Shown in pieces: positions 35,698-47,372 of a DNA stretch of 64,000 bases. The translations under genes and the position numbers were made by a program. The notes beneath the pieces are model-generated. The model did no database searches and had not been told where the DNA came from. It saw nothing but the letters and a program-made list of their open reading frames with translations. The stretch is from Mucor racemosus (taxonomy: Eukaryota; Mucoromycota; Mucoromycetes; Mucorales; Mucoraceae), in assembly GCA_027405735.1 (NCBI GenBank), contig JAPEHQ010000011.1, forward strand, positions 1,426,001 to 1,490,000. The letters are read 5' to 3'. Every line of letters starts with the position of its first letter. Within the stretch, counting starts at the first letter, position 1.

Positions 35698-37923
35698 ATG
35701 GCAGTTAATTCAAAAGTTAAAATAAAACGCTCTGTTTATAATATCTTCACTAAAAAGTATGGGCTGCATGTACAAACAGACGCCACCAAATATCTCGAAG
35801 GTTTATTAGAAAGAGATGAAGATTTGGTGGATACATTAGAGAAGATCATCAAAGCGTACAAAAAGCGTTATAGTGGTAAACAGATATTAGCACAACAAGA
35901 GCAGAGAACTGAAAAGCTAATTTAAATATAGAGGAAACGCTTGTCATTGTAAATGAATCTACAATCCGAGATGTCATTACTACAATGCAAAGTTCAGCAG
36001 CCATTGCAGCTTCTTTGACACCTTTCCAAAGAGTAGATGAGGATATCAACGATTCTTTGCAAGATATGTCTATTCAAGAAGCACCTGCAGAAAAGGTGGA
36101 TGTCACGCAACACTTTCATGTTGTTGATGCTTTCAGTTTACCAAAACTGGTCTATGATGAACTTACAAGATCATTTCACAGGTAGTTTTGTAATATGATG
36201 TATTGAAAAGATACAAATCATTTAATTCATCATTCAGGAGTAAAGAGCGTTCGACTTTGTTACCGGAAGCGCATGAAAAGGGAGACATGTATCGTGAAAG
36301 ATACAAACTTGTAAAGCAAAGACTACTAAGAAACGAAAATTTCTGTCCACCAAATATGTCAAATTCCTCCAATTCCGATACCATCAAGGTAATTAATGGC
36401 TTCAAAAGTTGAGCAGATCAATGTACTGATGCAGTGAACTTTTAGATTACACCTATTAAAGCATTAATTGGTCATGACGAAGAGGAATTTGTAATGTTTG
36501 GAATGCTTACACAAGTAGAAGAAGGGAAACTACATTTAGAGGATGAGGATGCTCATATAGAATTGATTATGAACGAGGCTGTTGGTATATTTGAATTTAT
36601 AGATACAAAGTTGAATATTCATGCGACATGTATTTTTAGGGATATGATTATGGGTTATTTACAGATGGTGCATTCGTATTAGTAGAGGGAGAGTATAGAG
36701 ATCATAAATTCTATGTGAAAGAAATCAATTTACCGCCTGCCGAATCTCGTGAAATGACAGAGTAAGATGAATTATAAAAGATATATATATATAATATAAA
36801 TGTATTAAAATCAACATTAGTGCATTATTCAGTCATGTTGACTTTATGGGATTGCCAAAACCACTTGTAGATGAAGTAAGTTTTTATGGATCTGCAGTGA
36901 CTATGGTAACCACATTAATCATAACTTTTTCAACAGAAATTATTAAAGATTGAAGAACAACAAAACGCAGATATCATATTTGTCATTTTATCAGACGTAT
37001 ATTTAGATCAACCAAAAGTAATGTCAGCTCTAAAGATTATATTCGAAGGATACTCTAATTCGCAAGTGCCGTTGGCTTTCATCATGATTGGCAATTTCTC
37101 CAGCAAATCATTTGTGTATGCAGGATCAGATTCAGATGAATACAAGGATAATTTCTCGGCATTAGCGGATCTGATTAGTGAATTTCCCGACTTGGCAACA
37201 CATTCAAATTGGGTGTTTGTGCCTGGGCCAAAAGATCCTTGGGCAGGAAAATCATTACCACAAAGACCAATTCTACCTAGTTTTATTAATCGTGTTAAAC
37301 AAAAAGCAAGAAAAGTTACTTTTACAACTAATCCATGTCGTATTCGATATTGTACACAAGATATTGTTATTTTTAGAGAAGATTGGCTGCAAAAATTATG
37401 GAGAAATACCTTATTAACAACTAATCTGCAAGCAGATCCTGAGCCAATTAGACATGTAAGTCCACTATTTTGACCTACAAAAAAAAACATATGTTTACAA
37501 TGTCCATAGTTTGTACATACCATTGTGGATCAGGGTCATTTGAGCCCATTGCCATTATCTATTAAGCCTGTTTCATGGGCATTTGATAATGCTTTAAGAT
37601 TATATCCATTACCACACGCAGTGAGTATTTTGATCCCTCCCTATAAGGTAGAATATACTACTAACACTTCAATAATAGCTAATTATAGCGGATAAATGTG
37701 AAAATTACGGTATTACTTATGAAGGAACTCATTGTATTAATCCGGGAAGCTTCCCTAATTCCGATTTTACTTGGACTGTTTACTATCCTCATTCACGTAT
37801 ATCTGAAAAATGGTAAGTTGTTTCTCTTGAGATTTGGAGAAAATGTTACCCCTGAAATCAAAGCAACAATAATGTGTCAGATTTTAACCATGTTTTTATA
37901 ATAGTGATTTACCTGGATATTAA
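35698..37923 (+). CDS. DPB2: DNA polymerase epsilon subunit B
   Basis: Ten exons (35698-35875, 35932-36181, 36238-36388, 36446-36580, 36640-36761, 36821-36875, 36937-37455, 37510-37620, 37679-37812, 37905-37923) give 557 residues. This is the second subunit of the leading-strand replicase (POLE2/Dpb2). An N-terminal helical domain (KRSVYNIFTKKYG) leads to an OB fold with FGMLTQVEEGKLHLED, and then an inactivated calcineurin-like phosphoesterase domain with FVILSDVYLDQPKV, VFVPGPKDPW, NPCRIRYCTQDIVIFRED and NPGSFPNSDFTWTVYYP. The C-terminus is SRISEKCDLPGY, as in orthologues. Intron 4 appears to use a weak GTTGGT donor (36581), chosen because it restores the family alignment without a stop. 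Confidence 0.92.
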
Positions 37924-38086
37924 TAGTTTGAAGGTTATTTTTCGGTCGTTCAATGTAAACCGTCTGTTGTATCACCAATAGCATCAGTTCATTTACTCAT
38001 GAAAATAAAAATAAAAAGCCTATTCTTTTCTCCTCTCTCTCTCTCTCTCATTTTATTTTTCTTATTATTTATTTATTTTTGTTACC

Positions 38087-39200
38087 ATGGTAACTAAGAT
38101 AACAAAGGATCAGGTCAAGAAGAACAACACTGAAGAATCTTGTTGGGTTATTGTAAATGATAAAGTTTACGACATTACAAGTTTCTTAGTAGACCACCCC
38201 GGTGGAGACGGAATACTGTTAGAATTTGCTGGTACTGATATCACTTTTGTTTTGGATGATATCAACTATCATTCCCATTCTGAAGCTGCATATGATCTGC
38301 TAACTGAGCATTATGTTGGTGATCTTGTAAAGGAGGAACAAAATGATGAGACAGTTGAAAGCTTAAAAGTGAATAGCCAAAAAGGCGAAAAGACCAAGGA
38401 TAAAATAGCTGTTGGCTCAGAACGCGATGAACAATTTTTGGATCTTCGTAAAGCTTTATTCCCGCAATTATGGAATGCAACATATTCAAAAGATTTCTAC
38501 TTGGAACAAGTTCATCGACCTCGATATACACCATATTGTGTGCCTTATTTTGACCACCCAATATTGGACAAGTTATCTAAAACCAATTGGTATGTAGTAC
38601 CGATGGTATGGTTACCTTTTGTGGGTTACCAGGTTTGGAGATCCATCAATTCTCCTGATAGTTCTATAGAGACATTAATACAAGGCTTTGTCGGTGGCAT
38701 CTTTTTCTGGACTTTATTTGAATATGTTCTCCATCGATTTTTATTTCATTTAGATGATTTAGTACCTGATCATCCCATGTTTTTGTTAATTCATTTTACA
38801 CTACATGGCATTCATCATCATATGCCAATGGACCGGTAAGTTTGTGTATGTGTGTATGATTGTCAATTTTCTAATGCCATTTTGTAATAGCTTAAGGTTG
38901 GTCATGCCTCCCGCATTAACAGTAATTTTGAGTGTACCTATCTTTAAAATAGCACATGGCTTATTTTATCCTGCATTTGCATTTGCATTTGTTGCTGGTA
39001 CATTTCTAGGTTATGTGTGCTATGACATGATTCACTACTACCTTCATCATGCAAAAGTTATTGAAATTTACTTTAAAGAACTGAAGAGATATCATGTTGC
39101 CCACCATTATAAAAATTTCAATAGTGGGTTTGGTATTACTTCAAAACTATGGGATTATGTCTTTGGTACCGTATTGACCTATGAAAATTCCAAACAATAA
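38087..39200 (+). CDS. SCS7: Fatty acid 2-hydroxylase with N-terminal cytochrome b5 domain
   Basis: Two exons (38087-38835, 38891-39200) give 352 residues. A cytochrome b5 heme domain (HPGG at 37-40; later HSHSEAAYDLL with the second heme His) is fused to a membrane di-iron hydroxylase. His boxes are HRFLFH, LHGIHHHMPMD, HYYLHH and KRYHVAHHYKN. This is the full Scs7/FA2H set. The enzyme 2-hydroxylates the very-long-chain acyl group of ceramides in the ER. It is preceded by a (TC)n tract at about 38033-38049. Start MVTKITKDQV is consistent with the family. POLE2 ends 163 bp upstream on the same strand. Confidence 0.95.
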
Positions 39201-40185
39201 TCTTCCCACTTTTTCTAAATAGCTGCATTAATTCTTAATCGTGCAAATAATTCTCATATTTTTGCCTTGTAACAAAACTCTAATAAAATTATCCAATATA
39301 ACAGTGCATCGAATAGTATATAAATCATCCCACTTTTTTTTTCGCAACTAATTAACGCAAAAGAAAAAGAAAAGCTCTGCATAAATCGTTATTAGAAGCA
39401 TGCAAGAAATATCCCTTATAATATACTTAAGATTGTCTAATCATTGTGTAGTAGCCATCACTGCGTCCAACAATATCAAGTCAAGCAATAGAACGTATCT
39501 TTTGCCACATCTTAGTTTTATACAGGAACATCTTACCCAAACTGAGATTTGTTGATTATACTGCATAATCAAATTGAAAAATTTACTTTTGCTTTACTAT
39601 TTATGATCCTGTATTACATTGTTTGAACCGATGCCTGTTATAAAAACTCCATAAATGAAAAGAAAGCTTCTGAAGTTTAGCATTGATATAAAAACAATCT
39701 TTACTTATGAGTTAGGCTTGGAGTTGGCAATGTTATTATGTCTGTTAACGTAATGAGTCGCATGCAAACAATGTGGAATGGACGAGTTAATATTTGCGAT
39801 AGAGTAGCCTTTATAGCTATAATATGTTGATGTTAGCCTTGCTATTGAGCTAATTACATTTGAAAACATCTTCCAAGGATAAGAATTTTTTGAAATTAAG
39901 TGATAATCTAAACTCGACAGCCTGTGGCTTTTCTATGCAATACATATATCAATGAAAATGAAATGAGTTAAATCTTGCATAGTTAAACTTGAGTTACTCA
40001 AGTATTTGGGAAGAACTAACTGGAAATAAGTTTTGGCAAATAGTGTCAACCCATTTTGACTATCAAGCTTTCAAAAAAAACCTGCAGACAATCTATAGAA
40101 TAAATTTGTTTTTATAAACAACTACAAGCATAAGCATATATATATGCATTTATGGCTATTGATAATACCAAAATACAAAATTCAA
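39201..40185. other. Spacer after the fatty acid hydroxylase
   Basis: Contains the hydroxylase 3' end (AATAAA-like CTAATAAAATT near 39281). Otherwise AT-rich with no ORF of interest. Confidence 0.5.
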
Positions 40186-41600
40186 ATGCATTAAACCTGA
40201 AATCGATTGCAAAATTTAAATCTCACTACCAAATTATATATTTTTTTTGCATTCACAAGATAGATCTAATTGATTGCTACTCTGTATTTTTTGTTTCAGC
40301 CAAAAAGATTGATTTTTTATCGAGATAATCAAAATAATAATTCACAATACAGCTTACAGCCTATACTAACTGAGTTCAAAATACAATTTGATGAAAAATT
40401 GACGAAAAATGATGAAAAAAACAAAATCGTTTAATTGCTCATGAACTGCAAAGTAAGTCGACCTAGTATACTAAATAGCTTTTGTACAGTTTTAAAATCT
40501 GCATCCATCTAACTAGAATTAAGACAAACATTTTACATTACATTATGAGTAAAATGTAATTGAAATTTTGGAGGTTTTTTGAAGATACACATCACTTTTT
40601 ATATGCATATTTAAAATATAACTAATTAAAATGATGTGCAAAAATATTATCTATTGATCGAGCTATTGAACAATCTTCTAGCTGCATTTTTCATAGAGAA
40701 AATAAGATTTTTGTCCAAATTTTTTTCAGATTCAGAATTTTGGATGAGGGTATATAAGGGAAAAATGGAAGCTAGAAATGGAGGTACCTTTTTGTACACA
40801 TTTTTGAGGATATCTCCATGAAAAATCAATATTTTAAAAAAATCTAAATTGGATCCAAAAGAGCTTAACACGCTTAATGACATGAATGCAAAGAAAACGT
40901 TGCTCAATTTAACCAATATTTTGAAACCTACTATAGAAATGTCCAAAAAAATGAAAAAAAATAAAAGTGCTCAGAATTTTTTTATATTCAAATATGTTAT
41001 AGAGCGCTTCAAAACAAGTAAGTTTTATTATTAAAAAGTGCTAGTATGACTTAATTGTTTCTAGAGATATGAAACCTCAAAGTTTTCAATCCATTAGCAG
41101 TGAAATACGCGTAAAAAATCTGAAACCTTAGCACTGAAAAATTAATACCAACTGCAAAAAATAGAATATTTCCGGAAACTTAATTTTGAATTAACGCTGA
41201 ACATCTCAGGTACATTTGCATATAATTTTTTTATGGTGTTATTTAGTGAAAAAAAAATTAGGGTAGGGATGAAAAGTGAGACCCAGTTTTCAAAGAAAAA
41301 GCAGCGAATTTTACGCGTTTTTGAGTCTTTTGTGGGATATAGAATAAATTTGGTAATAGATAGCATAATACGACCAATTTATATCTGTTTAGCAGTGTTA
41401 AGATCAATACTAAGAAATGTTTAGATGAGGCTAGTTATTAGAAAAAATAGGGTATTCCACTTTGAAGATTAATAGCTTTTAATTGCAACAACATTTTTTT
41501 TTTACTAACTGAATTGTTCATGCATAAATATATTATATTCCGGCTTTATATTTTTAGGTAAACATGCATTCATATACAAGGTACGATACACTCCAATTTA
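40186..41600 (+). repeat. Interspersed repeat R, copy R4
   Basis: Begins near AATGCATTAAACCTG and runs through the family landmarks to about TTTTTAGGTAAACATGCATT. The two ends are weakly complementary (AATGCAT...ACCT inverted), a possible degenerate terminal repeat. The central 300 bp (40647-40946) encode the same hypothetical peptides on both strands as R5, so these two copies are the youngest pair. R4 and R5 are in opposite orientation, about 4.5 kb apart. Confidence 0.85.
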
Positions 41601-42321
41601 TACTATATATTCATTTATTTGTCAAAAAATTACGAGCTTTTAAAAGTAAGGAAGCTTTGAGAACTATCAAAGCTTCACACGATGATTTCAAGTGTCATGA
41701 TCCAATCACTTGTGTGAATATAGTTCATCATAAAGCTGTTATCGTGTCTTTACTGATGCTCAGTAGCCATCGTTTATTTTTGAAAGTATTGATATCATCA
41801 TTATTCCGTGTTACTTATTTTTCAAGGCTTTAGTGGTGCAGTATTCAATTATTCAAACCATTGCTTTCTCAAACATAAAGGCCTAACGTAGCTTCAAAAG
41901 TATTGATGGAAGAATCTTTTTACACCTGCCATATTGCTCTGTGTTAAGTACTTTCGGGCGTACCCAGATGGATAATTGGTAATTTTGCTTTACTGCAAGG
42001 CAGCTATTACGTTCATCATTATTATTACGATTTTTCTTTTGCTTCATTTACTAGAGTCTGTAACGTTCAAAATTATTCATCTTCAAGACATCTATATCAG
42101 ATAAAGTAAAAATCGACGGAAGTATTGCACTCCATTTTGAGAGGAGGTACATTTTGATATGACACATGTTAGAAATAATAAAGAATAAAACGGTTGATGT
42201 TTATCTATGCCTGAATTCAAGATATCTTTTTTTATATCTTCAAGACATTTGCATAATTAGCTGTACCAAATATGTTGATCTTTATTTTAATCAAACCATC
42301 AACGTTTACTTAAAATAAGAG

Positions 42322-42353
<32 letters not shown>

Positions 42354-42763
42354 TAATTGATATTTATAAAAAATTGAAATGGAAGAAAGTTATCATGCTT
42401 GGAAATGAAATAAATTACGCACACTACGAGAAAAAATGTGTAAAACGAGGTATAAACTACAGTTTTTCTAAAAATTTTGGTACGACATTCGTCGCAAAAA
42501 CTATTTTACATGAAGATGTGATAGTCCTATAACAATCTTGCATAAAGATATAAAGGATTGCAAAATTTTAAAATCGCTATACCCACATTTTCCCCGTAGT
42601 TTACAATATAGAAATGCCATTTTCAGAGAAGCTAATGTTTTCTAACAACAAATCAAACTGAAACAGCAGCTTCAAGCAACTACCATCCACCATCACCACC
42701 ATTTGAAGCTGAACCACCTTGATCACCTCGGATTGCTCTTCCTTTGCGCATTTATTTATAGGC
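41601..42763. other. Spacer between R4 and the channel pseudogene
   Basis: Contains a (TA)n microsatellite at 42322-42350. The 89-codon frame at 41564-41833 overlaps the edge of R4 and has no recognisable product. Confidence 0.5.
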
Positions 42764-45372
42764 TTATGCTTCTTTAGGTCCAGAGGAGGCATTATTCGTA
42801 GTAGGAGAGAAAATTACATGCGCACTAAACGTTTGAGAGCTTACTTCAACTCGTTGACCAAACAGTGGTGTCGGATGAGGTTCTACTGTATGGACTCTTT
42901 GAGTAATTATTTGTGCAGGTAGTTCGTATCTGATATTAATTTCTATCATAATATCTTTAAGAACTAGTATCAATCTTGTTTTTCTTTGAAAGCGTTTACC
43001 AAACTCTGGCAAATGACCCTTACGAGGAAACCAAATATCTAAAATAAATTGATTGACATCTACAATATCAATGATATGAAGATCAAACCCAGGCCCAAAA
43101 TTACGGCTTTGGCTTGATACCCAGACAAGCAAATGGTCGTGTAATTCTCAAAATTGATCGCTGGTTGTACGAAAGTCAACGATGATCTTGATAGATTCTC
43201 CCATATTTTCAGATCGACGTACATTGGTAATCAACTTTATCATTAATACAGTAATTGGTGCATAAATAAGTTGATCATCACCCGAAACAAACGAAGTGTT
43301 CATAACACCCATATTATGAACTAGTAAGTATTGACAATATACTAAACGTAATCTCCAACATCATAAGGATGTGTAACGGATAAAGGTAGTATATTTTGAA
43401 ACGTATTCTTGGCAGTGTTACCAAATACAAATGTCAAGGTTAGTAAAATTGAACCAAAAGATACAGGGGAATGCCAAACTTCCACGTTGAAAATAGAAAA
43501 TAAAGTCAACAAGAGTGCAACAAGACTAATTGCCAATAACATGTAATCAATTTTTCGAAGAGCTTGGCCTGCTGTATGATGCATAGATATAGCAATATCT
43601 TTTCGCTCACGATAAATATGTACAACGGTATCACGAAACTCTCGGCGAGTAATGTCACCATTACCATCTCGGTCAAAAATACCAAAAGCAACTCTAGCTT
43701 CTTGAGCGGTTTTGAAGTAAGGTTCGAAATCAGAAATTAGTAAACAATGTCGTGCCTTATTTTCATCTGGCAATATACCATCTGGGTATGCTAGTGAAAT
43801 ATAGAGTTTTTTAGCATTTTCTTTCTTGCATAATCATCGCTATTAATATCTAAATCTTTTTTCAAATGACAATTAATATGTGGTTTTTTCAGCAATAACA
43901 GCCCGCTTTAGGTTTTTCTTGAAATAATACAATAAATCACTGAAGCTCATTAATCTAGATGCAATGTCTCCTCTTCCAGATATATATTTTTCGCTAATAC
44001 TAACGTTAGGTAAAAGGTTAATGCTGTGTCCTACACTACTTGTAGTTGCTGTTGCAGTAGCGGTATCTAGGAAATCATTAGTGGATTGTGCAGATAGATT
44101 GGGCCGTTTACGGTTTCTCATTCTAAATGCCGCCGTGGATGAACGATATTGAAATTTTACCTTGCCCAGAGTATCTAAAACTAAGTTATGAATTGTTATG
44201 AGCTGATTGTTGTATTATATAAATTAAGGGGATTCTTTGTTTACTTTTAATAGCTCTTCTATTTGCCTTGGCACGATGCTTGAATGCAAATCTATGAATC
44301 TTGATGCTTATAATTGAGGAGGAGATTGCAAATTAAATAAAAGTACTAACCACATTTATACATTGAAAATGTTTCTTACCAACGTCCTGAATAATAGTTT
44401 AGTAAAAATACAGACATGCAAGTTAAAACTCTCCATAATGTGGTTGTATATGGTTGTTTAAGTACAGACTTTTGAGGTGATCATTAGTAATTCATCTATA
44501 ATCAAGACAATGAAACTTACTGAGTAAACAATCGTAATTAATAATGCCCAAGTTCCCCAGTTTCAAACAGTGATAAATTAGGAGACAAATACAGTATTTC
44601 AAACTCATATAATACTACACTAGAAAAGTTATTTTAAAATCAAATATCCTACACATCATTTCCATGCAAGTTTTAACACTCTCGAGTCTACAATATTTAG
44701 AGAATTGTACCTATTGCGTTACTATATATTATGCTGCTTCAGTCATAAAAACGTACTCAACCATGTTACATGCCACATAAATGTAAGCCTAATACATCCA
44801 AACTTGAATATTATCTCGAATATTGTCAAAATTTGGATAATCTTTTTCTGTTCTTAATGGACGAGGAGAATAAATGTAAATGCATACACCTGCAGTAGCA
44901 AAAGTTACCGAACCAATTACTGCAATGACAACAAACTTCATAAATTGTGATAAATGCCAAAAGCAATATTTTCGATATAAGGTTCTGATTCGTTGATACG
45001 TTATATTTCGTTTAACTGATTGAGTGTTTGCTTAATCTATATTCATATTATTGCCATTCCAATCGAAATCATGATCTTTATCATCGTTAATTTTTTTTGA
45101 TGATTCATTATTACTAGATTCCAATTCTTATTCTAATTCATCATATCCAATAAAGTGTTTTTATATGGCGTATATGGCCAGTCTCTGTCAATGAAGGTAA
45201 TATTACTGTCTTGGTGATACATATGATGTAAACCATTGGAACTATTGATGCTCCATTTCTCATTGTTCATATGCAGAGGTGAGTGTTTTTAAGTGGAATA
45301 TGTGACATGTTGATTTTGCGTGATAGATTCTAAATCAGTTAAATCGGCTTGCGGTGGCGCACTTTTGCTCAT
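42764..45372 (-). pseudogene. MscS-type mechanosensitive channel (EF-hand, Msy1/Msy2-like), disabled
   Basis: The family gates Ca2+ and osmolyte flow in the ER and other membranes of fungi. The relic keeps, in order, the start MSKSAPPQADLTDLE (45372), a TM-like segment (FVVIAVIGSV near 44920-44960), FDRDGNGDITRREF (EF-hand, near 43655-43700), a Leu-rich TM pair and the pore-side FVFGNTAKNTFQNI, then LLVHNMGVM and QLIYAP of the beta domain. Lesions seen: TAA at 45289-45291, further stops near 45025-45130, a frame slip near 43820, another near 43345, and TGA at 43148-43150. The last open frame ends SSGPKEA at 42764. No single protein can be made. It lies between inverted repeats R4 and R5. Confidence 0.85.
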
Positions 45373-46119
45373 ATCTATGGTGGTAAAGTAATCATCTTGT
45401 ATATCGTGATGATTATTCACTTGATAAATTCCTTTAAAAAGTATGTATTAATACCAAATCTGGGGTTTGGGAACTATTCGTTGTGGTACCTTGAACATTT
45501 GGCTGATCATGTTGGATGTTATCTTGTTTCAAGGAATTCATTTATGCTTGAAAACAAAAAGAAAAGATCTTTTGAAAGTAAAACATGTTTACATTTATAT
45601 TCTTGATATAGTGATATACTAAATTTTTGGGCATTGTTTGTATTGTTTCAGTTATATATAATATCATTTTACTCTTCTGCCAGAGGAAAGCAGGTCAGAT
45701 TACAAGGATTTTTCTCTTTTCATATTTGAGTTTCAGTAATTAAAAAATAGTAAATAAATAAAAAATTCCTATGAATTGTTGTTCATGGTGTTATTGAAGA
45801 TAATTCGATTTGATACATTTGCATTAATACAGAAAACTTATGTTACCAGGATGATTTTGACAGCCTGACAGCCATGAATAAAATGGATCATCATATGAAA
45901 CCTACGAATATAGTTATTTCTCATATTTGGTACCATATAATTAAATATGAATTCAGGGGCGTGTAAAAAGAAGTTTATAAAGCCTTGAGTTATACTGTAC
46001 TATATATACTTTACAGACATTCTGTTACTTTGAATTGATACTTAAAAGAAATTTTAAAGCATATATATGACGTTAAATTTTTCGATTTTCGACCGGAAAT
46101 CCATGTATATGTCCATGTG
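45373..46119. other. Spacer upstream of the channel pseudogene
   Basis: AT-rich, no gene or clear repeat seen; former promoter side of the dead channel gene. Confidence 0.45.
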
Positions 46120-47372
46120 ATATAATTAACCTGATACGAAACACTTCTTAGGATCGATTTCAGACACTGTAAAGTATATACAAACTAATCACATTATTAT
46201 ATCTATTCCTAAATTTATCTTATACCCCAAAAACGCGTAAAATTCACTGCTTTTTCTTTGAAAACTGGGTCTCACTGTTTATCCCTCTCCTACTTTTTTT
46301 TTCACTAAATAACACCATAAAAAAATTATATGCAAATGTACCTGAGATGTTCAGCGTTAATCCAAAATTAAGTTTCCGGAAATATCCTATTTTTTGCAGT
46401 TGATATTAATTTTTCAATCCTAATGTTTCAGATTTTTACGCGTATTTCACTGATAAAGGATTGAAAACTTTGAGGCTTCATATCTCTAGAAACAATTAAG
46501 TTATACTAATACTTTTTAATAATAAAACTTACTTGTTTTGAAGCGCTCTATAACATATTTGAATATAAAAAAATTCTGAGCACTTTTATTTTTTTTCATT
46601 TTTTTGGACATTTCTATAGTAGGTTTCAAAATATTGGTTAAATTGAGCAACGTTTTCTTTGCATTCATGTCATTAAGCGTGTTAAGCTCTTTTGGATCCA
46701 ATTTAGATTTTTTTAAAATATTGATTTTTCATGGAGATATCCTCAAAAATGTGTACAAAAAGGTACCTCCATTTCTAGCTTCCATTTTTCCCTTATATAC
46801 CCTCATCCAAAATTCTGAATCTGAAAAAAATTTGGACAAAAATCTTATTTTCTCTATGAAAAATGCAGCTAGAAGATTGTTCAATAGCTCGATCAATAGA
46901 TAATATTTTTGCACATCATTTTAATTAGTTATATTTTAAATATGCATATAAAAAGTGATGTGTATCTTCAAAAAACCTCCAAAATTTCAATTACATTTTA
47001 CTCATAATGTAATGTAAAATGTTTGTCTTAATTCTAGTTAGATGGATGCAGATTTTAAAACTGTACAAAAGCTATTTAGTATACTAGGTCGACTTACTTT
47101 GCAGTTCATGAGCAATTAAACGATTTTGTTATTTTCATCATTTTTCGTCAATTTTTCATCAAATTGTATTTTGAACTCAGTTAGTATAGGCTGTAAGCTG
47201 TATTGTGAATTATTATTTTGATTATCTCTATGAAAAATCAATATCTTTTGCTAAAACAAAAACGATAGAGTAGCTTTCAACTGGATCTATCTTTTGAATG
47301 CAAAAAAAAAAAGTAATTTGGTAATGAGACTTAAATTTTGCAATCGATTTCAGGCTCAATGCATTTAAATGT
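46120..47372 (-). repeat. Interspersed repeat R, copy R5, inverted relative to R4
   Basis: Reverse complement of R4 with very high identity. The translated 99-codon and 61-codon frames of the middle part are residue-for-residue the same in both. The right end (CAGGCTCAATGCATTTAAAT, to about 47372) matches the left end of R4. The outer tail present in R3 and R4 is missing, so R5 is truncated near 46120. Confidence 0.85.

Noticed and set aside
40647..40946. 99-codon frame conserved between R4 and R5 (and 46604-46903) as a real gene
   Set aside because: Its conservation follows from the recent duplication; R1-R3 carry shifts and stops, and no family is recognised.
43342..43773. Open EF-hand/channel frame as an intact small gene
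   Set aside because: It is only the central part of a larger broken channel gene; upstream and downstream family blocks are present in other frames.
40186..47372. R4 and R5 considered as LTRs of a retrotransposon
   Set aside because: They are in inverted, not direct, orientation and enclose a host channel pseudogene, with no gag/pol or primer-binding site.
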